In this document: in pieces, positions 46,000 to 55,535 of the stretch
Position numbering within the stretch: the first letter of the stretch is position 1
Layout: each line of letters starts with the position of its first letter
From: JAODBQ01 sp047602055
GTDB lineage: Bacteria > Actinomycetota > Acidimicrobiia > Acidimicrobiales > Ilumatobacteraceae
NCBI GenBank assembly: GCA_047602055.1
Contig: JASGIG010000001.1
Coordinates: 1,798,001 to 1,862,000 of the forward strand
Direction: 5' to 3'
DNA length: 64,000 bases
The notes under the pieces: generated by a model
The model's database searches: none
Seen by the model: only the letters and a program-made list of their open reading frames with translations
Told to the model about the DNA's origin: nothing
Translations under genes and position numbers: made by a program

Positions 46000-47460
46000 A
46001 TGAGCCAGCCGTCGTCCGTCTCCGTCAACATCGCCCGCAGCACCCCGAAGGACGTCGCCGCCGTCGCCGTCCCGGTCGCTGCGTCGGGCACGGTGCCCAA
46101 GGCGGTCGGGCTGAGCCGGGCCGCGCTCGTGGCCGCCGGGTTCGAGGGCAAGCCCGGGCAGACGCTGGTGATCCCCGTGGCCGACGGGCCGGCGACGATC
46201 GCCGTCGGCATCGGTGACGCCGGCAAGCTGACGGCGAAGGTGCTGCGCGACGCCGCGGCCGCCGCCGTGCGCGCCGCCGGGCAGCGCACCAGCCTGGCGA
46301 CGTCGCTCGCCGATCTCGACGGCGTCGACGGTGCCGATGCCGGCCAGGCCGTCGTCGAGGGCGCGCTGCTCGCCGCCTACCGCTTCCGTGGCCGCAAGAC
46401 CGACGCGGCCAAGCCGGTGCTGGCGAACCTGACGCTGACGGCCGGCCAGAAGCGCAGCGCCGGCGTCAAGCTCGGCGTCCAGCGCGGCGAGGTCACCGCC
46501 GCCGCGGCCGCGCTGGCCCGCGACCTGGCCAACACGCCGCCCGCCGACCTGACGGCGCGGGCGATGGCCGGGCGCGCCGTCGAGTTGGCCGCGGCCAGCG
46601 GGCTCGGCGTCGAGGTGTTCAACCGTGACCAGTTGCAGGCGATGGGCTGTGGCGGGATGGTCGGCGTCAACGCCGGCAGCGTCGAGCCGCCGCGGATGGT
46701 CCGCCTGACGTACACGCCGAGCAAGCCGACCGGTCACCTGGCGCTCGTCGGCAAGGGCGTGATGTACGACTCCGGCGGGATCAGCCTGAAGCCGTCCGAC
46801 GGCATGCACGGGATGATGAAGATGGACATGAGCGGCGCCGCCGCGGTGCTGGCGACGATGAGCGCGCTCGCCGCTCTCGGCTGCCGGGCGCAGGTGACCG
46901 GCTACCTGATGTGCACGGACAACCTGCCGTCGGGCAGTGCGATGAAGCTCGGCGACGTCCTCACGTTCCGCAACGGCAAGACCGCCGAGATCCTCAACAC
47001 CGACGCCGAGGGTCGTCTCGTCCTGGCCGACGGGCTGTCGCTGGCGGCCGAGTCCAAGCCGGATGCGATCGTCGACATCGCCACGCTCACCGGTGCATGC
47101 GTCGCCGCGCTCGGCCAGAAGATGGCCGGCGTGTTCACCAACGACGACGACTTCGTCGCACACGTGAAGGCGGCGGCTGCCGCCGCCGACGAGCCGATCT
47201 GGCAGCTGCCGCTGGAGAAGGCCTACCGCCCGCTGATCGACTCGCAGGTGGCCGACATGAAGAACGTCGGCGGCCCGTACGGCGGGGCGATCGTCGCCGC
47301 GCTGTTCCTGTCCGAGTTCGTCGGCGACATCCCCTGGGCGCACCTCGACATCGCCGGCCCGATGAACAGCGACGCCGACAACGGCTGGCTGAGCAAGGGC
47401 GCCACCGCCTTCGGCACCCGCCTGCTGATCGAGCTGGCGACGAGCTTCAGCGCGAGCTGA
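46000..47460 (+). CDS. pepA: PepA, leucyl aminopeptidase
   Basis: 486 aa M17 aminopeptidase. Metal-site motifs VGKGVMYDSGGISLKPSDG and NTDAEGRLVLADGLSLA (starts at residue 333); MKMDMSGAAAVLATMSALA between them. Start ATG 46000. Intracellular hexamer that removes N-terminal residues; some PepA proteins also bind DNA at recombination sites. The 197-bp gap to the divergent binding-protein gene shows no recognisable element. Confidence 0.96.
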   Translation: MSQPSSVSVNIARSTPKDVAAVAVPVAASGTVPKAVGLSRAALVAAGFEGKPGQTLVIPVADGPATIAVGIGDAGKLTAKVLRDAAAAAVRAAGQRTSLATSLADLDGVDGADAGQAVVEGALLAAYRFRGRKTDAAKPVLANLTLTAGQKRSAGVKLGVQRGEVTAAAAALARDLANTPPADLTARAMAGRAVELAAASGLGVEVFNRDQLQAMGCGGMVGVNAGSVEPPRMVRLTYTPSKPTGHLALVGKGVMYDSGGISLKPSDGMHGMMKMDMSGAAAVLATMSALAALGCRAQVTGYLMCTDNLPSGSAMKLGDVLTFRNGKTAEILNTDAEGRLVLADGLSLAAESKPDAIVDIATLTGACVAALGQKMAGVFTNDDDFVAHVKAAAAAADEPIWQLPLEKAYRPLIDSQVADMKNVGGPYGGAIVAALFLSEFVGDIPWAHLDIAGPMNSDADNGWLSKGATAFGTRLLIELATSFSAS

Positions 47461-47480
47461 ACAGGTCACCGATCCAATCT

Positions 47481-47557
47481 GCGGCGAGCGCCGAAGCGCA
47501 GCGGCGGCGGCGAGCACGGTAGGCGCAGGGAGCAGCTCAGCTGCGACCGGAGCACGA
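47481..47557 (-). repeat. ~80-bp stop-codon-associated repeat, copy 5
   Basis: Minus strand TCGTGCTCCGGTCGCAGC to CTTCGGCGCTCGCCGC. Here the repeat overlaps the 3' end of the DUF1810 gene and supplies its stop codon (GGTCGCAGCTGA), so the gene ends inside the repeat. Between it and the pepA stop there are 20 bp. Confidence 0.85.
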
Positions 47558-47989
47558 GCTGAGGAACGCCACCGTCGCCGCGCAGCGCTGCCGGCCGTCG
47601 GTGGCGAGGATCTCGTCGACCTGGTCGACGAGCGGATCGTCGGCGTCGGCGACGCCGGCGAACAGCGTCAGCGACGAGACCGTCTTGGCGTCGTCCGGCC
47701 AGCCGAACAGCTCGGTCAGCGTCGTGCCGGCGCGCACCCGGTCGAGCACGGCGGCCACCACGCGGCGGTAGTCGGCGCCGAGCTGCGCGTCTGCGAGGAA
47801 CGCCCGCGCTTCGGCCGTGGACCGGATCGCGCAGCGCCGTGCGGTCGAGCTGGTGCCGAGCCCGTCGATCTGCGGCAGCACGTACCAGATCCAGTGCGAG
47901 CGCTTGCGCCCGGCCTCGATCTCGGCGATCGCCCGCCCGACGTCGCGCTGCAGCGGCTCGACGAAGCGGCTGAGGTCGACGGCGGCCAT
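47537..47989 (-). CDS. DUF1810 protein with a repeat-derived C-terminus
   Basis: 150 aa. LSRFVEPLQRDVGRAIAEIE, SHWIWYVLPQIDGLG and LFGWPDDAKTVSSLTLFAGV define DUF1810 (YciN/calpastatin-like name in some databases; function unknown). The family continues after FLS... with its own ending, but here the last residues SSCSGRS and the stop come from the ~80-bp repeat. So the C-terminus was replaced or trimmed; the core is intact. Confidence 0.87.
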   Translation of the reverse strand: MAAVDLSRFVEPLQRDVGRAIAEIEAGRKRSHWIWYVLPQIDGLGTSSTARRCAIRSTAEARAFLADAQLGADYRRVVAAVLDRVRAGTTLTELFGWPDDAKTVSSLTLFAGVADADDPLVDQVDEILATDGRQRCAATVAFLSSCSGRS

Positions 47990-48162
47990 GCGCAGACTCT
48001 CGCGCCGTCAACCCCGTCCTGCTCGTGCCCTGGCCACCGACGTTCGCCGCGTGTGGGGGTGGTGCGGAGGGGGGAGGGGCGGCGCGATCCCCTCCGCCGT
48101 GCGCCGGCTCGCCGTGCGTGAGGCGCACTGCCAGTTGGGTGCGGCGGCAGGCCACTCCTCGA

Positions 48163-48206
48163 AGCTCGACCGAGATGAGCGAGCGAATCGAGCGTCGAAG
48201 GCGCTA
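48163..48206. repeat. 44-bp repeat ending at the TAG stop of the 48204 gene
   Basis: AGCTCGACCGAGATGAGCGA, then GCGAATCGAGCG, ending GAAGGCGCTA. Nearly the same as 5341-5383. CTA is the TAG stop of the minus-strand gene at 48204. The preceding stretch 47990-48162 holds only a G-rich run (about 48056-48086), nothing else recognised. Confidence 0.75.
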
Positions 48207-48791
48207 GCCCAGCCCGGTCAGCTCGGTGACGAGGGTCGGGTTGAAGCCGAGGGCCAGCAGCTGGCGTTCGATCACTTCGGGCTCGTCGCCGAGGGCCGTC
48301 ATCGCCGCGACGAAGATCCGCGCCCGCTCGTCCTGCGCCCCGGTGGCCGCGGCCGGCTCGTGCCGCGGGCGGATCCACTCGGCGTGCGTCTCGCGCAGGC
48401 TCGACGGCATCCGCAGCAGGTGGCGGCCGGCGACCGGGGGGAGTCGCCGGCGCACCGCCAGGCTGCCGTCGTACGGCTGGGCGACGCCGAACAGCACGCA
48501 GCGGTGCAGCGCCCGCAGGAACGGGTTCGTCGCGCCCTGCACGTAGCCGAGGCCGAGCGCGCCAGCGGTGTCGGCGAGGTCCAGCTCGTAGCCGAGCGGG
48601 TGGCGGTCGAGGCCGCGCGCCAGCCGCCTGAGCAACCAGGTCGCAGTCGGCCCGAGAACGTTGAGCCAGAACAGCTCGACGTACGTGCTGTGGACGTCGT
48701 AGCCGACGGCCTCGACCACCGGGTCGTGCCATGGCACGACCATCACGGTCGGTTCGGAGACGGGTAGGGCATCGAGCAGCTGCGCAGGCAT
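48204..48791 (-). CDS. Conserved actinobacterial hypothetical protein
   Basis: 195 aa. VMVVPWHDPVVEAVGYDVHS, STYVELFWLNVLGPTATWLL, ALGLGYVQGATNPFLRALHR and RRRLPPVAGRHLLRMPSSL are motifs I have seen in actinobacterial proteins of unknown function, often next to genome-maintenance genes. No catalytic signature, cysteine cluster or signal peptide is evident. Confidence 0.7.
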   Translation of the reverse strand: MPAQLLDALPVSEPTVMVVPWHDPVVEAVGYDVHSTYVELFWLNVLGPTATWLLRRLARGLDRHPLGYELDLADTAGALGLGYVQGATNPFLRALHRCVLFGVAQPYDGSLAVRRRLPPVAGRHLLRMPSSLRETHAEWIRPRHEPAAATGAQDERARIFVAAMTALGDEPEVIERQLLALGFNPTLVTELTGLG

Positions 48792-48933
48792 GGCGCTCCC
48801 TCACGGACGCGATCGGCGATGACGAGGGGGAGGTCTCGCCGACACTGTGCGCGCCGGGCGGCGCGATCCGGCAACCTGGCGTCGCCATGATCTGCCATCG
48901 GCATGCGGCTGTGAGGTGCGCCAAGCTGTACGG

Positions 48934-49674
48934 ATGCTCGACGAAGCCCGCCGCTGGGTGCAGGACGCGTCGCGGGTCACCGTGCTGACCGGCGCCGGGA
49001 TCTCCACCGACTCGGGGATCCCCGACTTCCGGGGCCCGAACGGCGTGTGGACGAAGAACCCGGCGGCGGAGAAGGCGGCGACCCTGCAGCACTACCTCGC
49101 CGATCCCGAGGTGCGCCGCGCCGCGTGGCTGAACCGGATGGGGTCGCCGGCGTGGGAGGCCCGGCCGAACGCCGGGCACGCGGCGATCGTCGAGCTGGAG
49201 CGCCTGGGCAAGCTCGTCGCCGTCGTCACCCAGAACATCGACGAGCTGCACCAGCAGGCCGGCAACGACCCGGTGAAGGTCGTCGAGGTCCACGGCACGA
49301 TGCGCTGGGCGCGGTGCTGGGAGTGCGGCGATCGCCGGCCGATGGGTGAGCTGCTCGACCGGGTGCGCGCCGGCGAGGCCGACCCGCCGTGCGTCGTCTG
49401 CGGCGGCATCGTCAAGAGCGACACGATCTCGTTCGGCCAGTCGCTCGTCCCCGAGGTGATCGACGCCGCTGCCCACGCGGCGCAGTCGTGCGATGTGCTG
49501 ATCGCCGCCGGCTCGTCGCTCAGCGTGTTCCCGGCGGCGAACCTCGTTCCGCTGGCCAAGTCGGTCGGGGCGAGGGTGATCATCGTCAACGCCGAGTCGA
49601 CCGGCATGGACCGCATCGCCGACGCCGTGCTGCTCGGCCAGCTGAGCGAACTGCTCCCAGCCCTCGTCGCGTGA
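48934..49674 (+). CDS. Sir2-family NAD-dependent protein deacylase
   Basis: 246 aa from ATG 48934. GAGISTDSGIPDFRGPNGVW (NAD-binding), VVTQNIDELHQQAG, catalytic His in EVHGTMRWARCWEC, and a zinc finger of CWEC and CVVC. Removes acyl groups from lysines with NAD consumption. A longer in-frame extension upstream is unlikely. A twin-hairpin element begins 5 bp after the stop. Confidence 0.95.
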   Translation: MLDEARRWVQDASRVTVLTGAGISTDSGIPDFRGPNGVWTKNPAAEKAATLQHYLADPEVRRAAWLNRMGSPAWEARPNAGHAAIVELERLGKLVAVVTQNIDELHQQAGNDPVKVVEVHGTMRWARCWECGDRRPMGELLDRVRAGEADPPCVVCGGIVKSDTISFGQSLVPEVIDAAAHAAQSCDVLIAAGSSLSVFPAANLVPLAKSVGARVIIVNAESTGMDRIADAVLLGQLSELLPALVA

Positions 49675-49678
49675 CCCG

Positions 49679-49781
49679 CGATGCGAGATGTGCGCAAGGG
49701 CGCGGCACATCTCGCATCGCCGACCCACCGCCGCCGAGCGCGATTCGAGATGTGCGCAGCAGCTGCGCACATCTCGAATCC
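49679..49781. repeat. Twin-hairpin element, third intergenic locus
   Basis: Hairpins at 49679-49719 (CGATGCGAGATGTGCGC...CACATCTCGCATCG) and 49742-49780, the latter perfect with 18-bp arms GATTCGAGATGTGCGCAG and a 3-base loop. Centres are 62 bp apart, as at 8748 and 39556. Lies between the sirtuin stop and the rhodanese-ThiF start on the same strand. Confidence 0.92.
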
Positions 49782-49806
49782 CGACTGGCTTGGTAGCCTT
49801 TCGGGC

Positions 49807-50970
49807 ATGGCCACCTTCCGCGACCTCCTCGCCGCCGCCAAGTCCCAGATCACCGAGGTCGACACCGCCGCTGCCGCCGAGCAGATCGACGCCGGGGCGC
49901 TGATCCTCGACGTCCGCGAGCCCGACGAGTACGAGCAGGGGGCCATCCCCGGCGCCGTGCACATCCCCCGCGGCCACCTCGAGGCCCAGGTGGAGGGCCG
50001 GCTGCTCGACAAGGACCAGCATGTCGTCGTCTACTGCGCCGGTGGCGTGCGCAGTGCGTTTGCCGCTCGCACGCTGGCCGAGCTCGGCTACTCAGACGTC
50101 GTGTCGATGGCCGGCGGCTTCGGCAAGTGGAAGGACGAGGGCCGCCCGTGGAAGACCCCGGTGCAGCTGACCCCCGACCAGCGCAACCGCTACCAGCGCC
50201 ACCTGCTGCTGCCCGAGGTCGGCGTCGCCGGCCAGGCCAAGCTGCTCGGCGCCAAGGTGCTGATGCTCGGCGCCGGCGGCCTCGGCTCGCCGAGCGCGCT
50301 GTACCTCGCGGCTGCCGGCGTCGGCACGATCGGCATCGTCGACATGGACGAGGTCGACGCGTCGAACCTGCAACGCCAGATCCTGCACAACCTCGACCGC
50401 ATCGGCGACCGCAAGGTGGACTCGGCGAAGAAGACGCTCTCGCTGCTGAACCCGGACGTCGACGTCGTCACCTACGACACCCGCCTCGACGCGTCGAACA
50501 TCGTCGACATCATCAGCGGCTACGACGTCATCGTCGACGGTGCCGACAACTTTCCGAGCCGCTACCTGCTCAACGACGCCAGCGTGAAGCTCGGCATCCC
50601 GGTGGTCCACGGCAGCATCTTCCGCTTCGAGGGCATGGTCAGCGTGTTCGACCCGAAGAACGGGCCCACCTACCGGGACATGGTGCCCGAGCCGCCGCCG
50701 GCCGAGCTGGCCCCGTCGTGCGCCGAGGCCGGGGTGCTCGGTGTGCTGCCCGGCATCGTCGGCAGCATCCAGGCGATCGAGACGCTGAAGCTCCTGCTCG
50801 GCCTCGGCGAGCCGCTGATCGGGCGGATCCTGTCGATCGACACGACCGACATGTCGTTCCACACGTTCAAGCTCAAGCGCGACCCGCGCAACGAGGTGAC
50901 GTGGGACAACCGCGACCGCATCGAGATCGTCGAGCTCGAAGGCCTCTGCGCCCCCGGCCTCAGCCACTGA
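49807..50970 (+). CDS. Rhodanese-ThiF fusion (MoeZ/MoeB-like sulfur-carrier adenylyltransferase)
   Basis: 387 aa. N-terminal rhodanese (about 1-110, LILDVREPDEYEQGAIPGAV; active-site Cys about 77 in VVYCAGGVRSA), then an E1-like ThiF/MoeB domain (about 125-387, VLMLGAGGLGSPSALYLAAA, DGADNFPSRYLLND, Cys about 305 in APSCAEAGVLG). It would activate and sulfurate small carriers such as MoaD, ThiS or CysO. The order is the reverse of the usual MoeZ (ThiF first). The CxxC pairs that bind structural zinc in MoeB/MoeZ are missing (PTYRDMVPEPPP instead of a CxxC form). A longer in-frame start upstream would read through the hairpin repeat and is rejected. Confidence 0.9.
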   Translation: MATFRDLLAAAKSQITEVDTAAAAEQIDAGALILDVREPDEYEQGAIPGAVHIPRGHLEAQVEGRLLDKDQHVVVYCAGGVRSAFAARTLAELGYSDVVSMAGGFGKWKDEGRPWKTPVQLTPDQRNRYQRHLLLPEVGVAGQAKLLGAKVLMLGAGGLGSPSALYLAAAGVGTIGIVDMDEVDASNLQRQILHNLDRIGDRKVDSAKKTLSLLNPDVDVVTYDTRLDASNIVDIISGYDVIVDGADNFPSRYLLNDASVKLGIPVVHGSIFRFEGMVSVFDPKNGPTYRDMVPEPPPAELAPSCAEAGVLGVLPGIVGSIQAIETLKLLLGLGEPLIGRILSIDTTDMSFHTFKLKRDPRNEVTWDNRDRIEIVELEGLCAPGLSH

Positions 50971-51076
50971 CGCGGGCTGGGATTCGTCCCACCAGCGCTT
51001 CACATTCCAGACCGCGTTCGCCGGGTACGAACCCGACCGCTGACGGCGAACCCGTCGCAGCGGGCTTCAGCTCACC

Positions 51077-51892
51077 TCAATCGAAGAGATCCGGATCGGT
51101 TCGGCAGATCTCCTGCCAGAGGGGCTGGAAGCTGAGCCAGCCGGCACCGGGGAACCCGGTGAGCTTGGCCGTGTAGTCGGCCAGCTCGTGGTCGATGAGC
51201 TTCGGGGTGCCGGCGGCCATCGCCAGCAGCTGCGCCTGGCAGGAGCGGTCCATGCTCAGGAACCAGAACGCAGCCTCGTCGACGGTCTGGCCGACGGTGA
51301 ACAGCCCGTGGTTCTGGTGGATCGCCGCCTTGTTGTCGCCGAACGCCGCGGCGACCTGCTTGCCGGTTTCGACCTCGAACACGACAGCGCCGCCCTGCTC
51401 GGTGATCACGGTGTGATCGTTGTAGAAGATGCAGGAGTCCTGCGTGAGCGGGTCGAGCTTGATCCCCAGCGAGCTGAACGCCTTGCCGTGAACGCTGTGG
51501 CTGTGAGCCGCGGCCATCACGTCCGGGCGGGCCTCGTGGATCGCCGAGTGCAGCACGAACGCCGCACGGTTCACCGGCCGGTTGCCGTAGACGACGTTGC
51601 CCTCGTGGTCGACGAGGATCAGGTCGGACACGCGGATGTGCCGGAAGCTGACGGCGAACGGGTTGACCCAGAAGTAGTCGGGGAACTCCGGGTCGCGCAC
51701 GGTGATGTGCCCGGCGACGCCCTCGCCGAAGCCGACCCGGCCGAAGATCCGCAGCGCCCCGGCGAGCTTCTGCTTGCGGTGCAGCCGCTCATCCTCCACG
51801 GTCGCGAAGACCGGCGGGCCTTCGAGGTTGACCTCCCGGGGTGTCAGCTCGACGCCGTCGATCGCGCGCACGCCAGATTCGGTGACCGTCAT
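51077..51892 (-). CDS. Class II aldolase/adducin-family protein
   Basis: 271 aa. GEGVAGHITVRDPEFPDYFW, VLHSAIHEARPDVMAAAHSH (zinc HxH) and AIHQNHGLFTVGQTVDEAAF (third zinc His) match the class II aldolase fold of fuculose-phosphate aldolase and adducin-like proteins. The substrate is unknown; many actinobacterial members are decarboxylases or aldolases in catabolism. Confidence 0.93.
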   Translation of the reverse strand: MTVTESGVRAIDGVELTPREVNLEGPPVFATVEDERLHRKQKLAGALRIFGRVGFGEGVAGHITVRDPEFPDYFWVNPFAVSFRHIRVSDLILVDHEGNVVYGNRPVNRAAFVLHSAIHEARPDVMAAAHSHSVHGKAFSSLGIKLDPLTQDSCIFYNDHTVITEQGGAVVFEVETGKQVAAAFGDNKAAIHQNHGLFTVGQTVDEAAFWFLSMDRSCQAQLLAMAAGTPKLIDHELADYTAKLTGFPGAGWLSFQPLWQEICRTDPDLFD

Positions 51893-51923
51893 GGGCGGAG
51901 CGTACTTCGCTGCGCCGTTGCCG

Positions 51924-52667
<744 letters not shown>

Positions 52668-52740
52668 GGAACCTCCTCGAGCGGTCGGCTGACTGGTCGT
52701 CGTCGCACGGGCGCCGGTTCCCGGCTGGCAACATCGGCAC

Positions 52741-53148
52741 ATGAACCACGAGATCGCCCCGCCGACGATCGCTCCACCGGCGGCGAGCTACGCGCATGCC
52801 GTCGTCAGCGACGGACCGCAGCGGCTGCTGCACACCAGCGGCATCGTGCCGATCGCCCCGGGCGGCACCGTGCCGCCGTCGATCGACGAGCAGGCGGTGG
52901 TGGTCTGGTCGAACATCGCCGCGATCGTCGCCGAGGCCGGCATGTCGCTCGACGACGTCGTCAGCGTCACCACCTACGTCGTCGTCGACCTGCTCGGCGC
53001 GCTGGGAACGGTGATGGCCGCCCGGGATCGTGCGCTCGGTGGCCGGCGTGTGGCGAGCACACTCGTGACCGTCCCGGCGCTGGCCCGCCCCGAGTGGAAG
53101 GTCGAGATCGCCGTGGTGGCGGCGTCGGAGGTCAGGACAGGAACGTGA
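52741..53148 (+). CDS. RidA-family (YjgF/UK114) protein
   Basis: 135 aa. SYAHAVVSDGPQRLLHTSGI, then VPIAPGGTVPPSIDEQAVVV, VVSVTTYVVVDLL, and EWKVEIAVVAASE at the end. RidA proteins deaminate reactive enamine/imine intermediates; this is a divergent member in which the canonical substrate-binding Arg context is altered, so deaminase activity is not assured. Convergent and overlapping the nitroreductase gene by 17 bp. Confidence 0.85.
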   Translation: MNHEIAPPTIAPPAASYAHAVVSDGPQRLLHTSGIVPIAPGGTVPPSIDEQAVVVWSNIAAIVAEAGMSLDDVVSVTTYVVVDLLGALGTVMAARDRALGGRRVASTLVTVPALARPEWKVEIAVVAASEVRTGT

Positions 53149-53716
53149 CCTCGACGGGTGGGCGCTCGGGGACCTCGACGGTGCCGACGGGCCAGCCGAG
53201 GTAGACGATCCCGACGATGTGCGTGCCCGCCTCGAAGCCGCACAGCTCGGCGACGACGTCGTTGGCGCCCGTGGCCACCGAACCCCAGTAGCTGGCCAGC
53301 CCGGCCGCGGCGGCGGCGAGCAGGAGGTTCTGCATCCCGGCCGCGCCGGCGTCGCGGTTCTCCGCGGTGCGCAGCTCCGAGTCGCCGGGCGTGGCGCCGA
53401 GCACGAGCAGCGCCGGCGTGCGCAGGTACTTCGTACGGGTCTTGACGACCTTCGGCTCGGGGTCGCCGAGCGAGGCCATCACGTCGGCGATCGCCTCGCC
53501 GAGCCGGGCCCGGGCGTCGCCCTCGAGCAGGGCGAAGCGCCACGGCCAGGTGCGCTTGTGGTTCGGCGCCCACTGCGCCAGGTCGCACAGCTCGGCGACG
53601 AGCGCATGGGGCACCTCGCGCTCTTTGTCGACGAACATGTGCGTCCGCCGGGCACGGATCAGGTCGCCGAGCTCGGTGAGGGTGGGCAGGCCAGTCGTGG
53701 TCGTCGTCTCACTCAC
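53132..53716 (-). CDS. Nitroreductase-family flavoprotein
   Basis: 194 aa. LIRARRTHMFVDKEREVP (FMN phosphate-binding RRT), LCDLAQWAPNHKRTWPWRFA, AGAAGMQNLLLAAAAAGLAS and VGIVYLGWPVGTVEVPERPP complete the NfsB/YdjA-type pattern. Reduces nitro compounds or quinones with NAD(P)H; the physiological substrate is unknown. Confidence 0.92.
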   Translation of the reverse strand: MSETTTTTGLPTLTELGDLIRARRTHMFVDKEREVPHALVAELCDLAQWAPNHKRTWPWRFALLEGDARARLGEAIADVMASLGDPEPKVVKTRTKYLRTPALLVLGATPGDSELRTAENRDAGAAGMQNLLLAAAAAGLASYWGSVATGANDVVAELCGFEAGTHIVGIVYLGWPVGTVEVPERPPVEVTFLS

Positions 53717-53745
53717 CGACCCAGTCTGCCCGGCAGGATGTCAGG

Positions 53746-54342
53746 GTGCTTGCCGAACTGCGCGTCGACGACGAGGGCGTGGCCCGTTGCTGGTGGTGCG
53801 GTGACGACCCGCTGTACGCCGCCTACCACGACACCGAGTGGGGGCGGCCGCTCCGCGACGACGATCGCTGGTACGAGAAGATCTGCTTGGAGGGGTTCCA
53901 GGCCGGGCTGTCGTGGATCACGATCCTGCGCAAGCGGGAGAACTTCCGGGCCGCGTTCGCCGGTTTCCACATCGACACCGTCGCTTCGTTCGACGAGGGT
54001 GACGTCGAGCGCCTGCTCGGCGACGCCGGCATCGTCCGCCACCGCGGCAAGATCGAGTCGGCGATCAACAACGCGCGGCGGGCCGTCGAGCTGCGCGACG
54101 AGATCGGCTCGATCGGGGCGTTCATGCAGCAGTACCGGAGCCCGAGGGCGCCAGGCCTCGCCCCCGACGACGACGTCGACGCGACGTCGCCCGAGTCGGT
54201 GGCGATGAGCAAGGCGCTGCGCAGGCGCGGCTGGAGCTTCGTCGGCCCGACGACGATGTACGCCATGATGCAGTCCGCCGGCCTGGTCAACGACCACCAC
54301 CGCGGCTGCCATGTCTTCGAGGAGATCGCCGCCGCGAGGTGA
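53746..54342 (+). CDS. tag: DNA-3-methyladenine glycosylase I (Tag)
   Basis: 198 aa. CWWCGDDPLYAAYHDTEWGR carries the N-terminal zinc ligands and HDTEW; ICLEGFQAGLSWITILRKRE and the C-terminal NDHHRGCHVF finish the Tag signature. Excises 3-methyladenine from alkylated DNA. The gene is full length and starts divergently, 29 bp from the nitroreductase. Confidence 0.95.
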   Translation: MLAELRVDDEGVARCWWCGDDPLYAAYHDTEWGRPLRDDDRWYEKICLEGFQAGLSWITILRKRENFRAAFAGFHIDTVASFDEGDVERLLGDAGIVRHRGKIESAINNARRAVELRDEIGSIGAFMQQYRSPRAPGLAPDDDVDATSPESVAMSKALRRRGWSFVGPTTMYAMMQSAGLVNDHHRGCHVFEEIAAAR

Positions 54343-54622
54343 GACCGCGGTGGCAAGCCTGAGGCGATGGTGAGCGAGCAAGACGGGATGGCGATGCGGG
54401 CGCGCCAACGGTCGAGACGACCTCGACACCGAACCGGAGCTGCACCGACGTGCCGTCGCTCTCGGACTCGTACGCCGGGCTCCGTGACCTGCTGAGCCGG
54501 CTCGGTCACAGAGATGCACGTCGCCGGCCGAGGCGCCGAGGCTCAGGGAGGTGAACGCCTGATGTGCTGGATCGCCGACCGACCAGATCCCGGATCGGCT
54601 GACCGGTGGACGACAGCGCCGA
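54343..54622. other. Gene-poor gap, possible gene remnant
   Basis: 280 bp between tag and dapD with no convincing gene. On the minus strand a short stretch (about 54407-54480) reads SPAYESESDGTSVQLRFGVE, which looks protein-like but has no start and no continuation, so it may be a remnant. Nothing else recognised. Confidence 0.3.
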
Positions 54623-55535
54623 TCAGTGCAAGACGGCGTTGAGGCCGTTCCACTTGGCGGAGGTGGGGACCGCCTCCAGCTCGCCGGTGCGGGTGTTCAC
54701 CCGGTAGAGCAGGCCGCTGGCGCCGCTCAGCTGCTTGGCCTTGACGATCTCGCCGTCGGGCAGCACCTTGACCAGCATCCCTGGCATGACGTAGACGCCG
54801 GCCTGCACGGTGCACTCGTCACCGAGGCTGATGCCGATGCCCGACTCGGCGCCGAGCAGGCAGCGCTCGCCGATCGTGATCACCTCGGTGCCGCCGCCCG
54901 ACAGCGTGCCCTGGATGGAGGCGCCGCCGCCGACGTCGGTGCCGACCCCGACGATCACGCCCTGGCTGATCCGGCCCTCGACCATCGCCTGGCCGAGGGT
55001 GCCGGCGTTGAAGTTGCAGAACCCCTCGTGCATCACCACCGTGCCGTCGGCGAGGTGGGCGCCGAGGCGCACCCGGTCGGCGTCGGCGATGCGCACGTTC
55101 GGCGGGGTGACGTAGTCGGTCATCCGCGGGAAGCGGTCGAGGCCGTAGACCTCCACCCGCTGGCCCTTGGGCATCGAGCGCGGCGCGGACCTCGTCGACG
55201 CGCTCGGGCTCCAACGGCCCGAGGTTCGTCCAGGCGTTGATCGGCAGCATCCCGAAGATCCCGTCGAGGTCGATCGTGCGCGGCAGCATCAGCCGGTTCG
55301 ACAGCAGGTGCAGGCGCAGGTAGGCGTCGGCGACGGACGCCGGGGCGACGTCGGTGTCGATCTCGATCGCCACCACCTCGCCGGCGAGACCGCGCAGGTC
55401 TACCGCCGGCGACCAGCCGACGAGCTGCGGTACCGGGTCGGGCAGCGGCCCGAGCCCGAGGTGCGGGAACCACGCGTCGCGCGGCGCGCCGTCGGCACCG
55501 ATCGTCGAGAGGCCGACGCCCCATGCTGCGGTCAT
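54623..55535 (-). CDS. dapD: DapD, tetrahydrodipicolinate N-succinyltransferase (frameshifted)
   Basis: Acts in lysine/diaminopimelate synthesis by succinylating tetrahydrodipicolinate. About 303 aa once joined; the actinobacterial DapD type. N-terminal part (TAAWGVGLSTIGADG..., INAWTNLGPLEPERV) in one frame, then from about 55175 the left-handed beta-helix part in another: FPRMTDYVTPPNVRIADADR, GTVVMHEGFCNFNAGTLG and DVGGGASIQGTLSGGGTEVI. Deleting one A in GCTCGATGCCC gives AALVPKGQRVEVYG. The 913-nt span is 3n+1. The ATG overlaps the lysS stop by 4 bases (ATGA). DapD makes the peptidoglycan cross-link precursor, so a real null would be surprising. Confidence 0.92.

Noticed and set aside
48056..48086. 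G-rich run as a second G-quadruplex
   Set aside because: Tracts are irregular with uneven loops; weaker than the 36811 motif and without a gene context that suggests function.
49681..49806. N-terminal extension of the rhodanese-ThiF protein from an upstream ATG
   Set aside because: It would translate the hairpin repeat; the ATG at 49807 starts exactly at the conserved rhodanese region.
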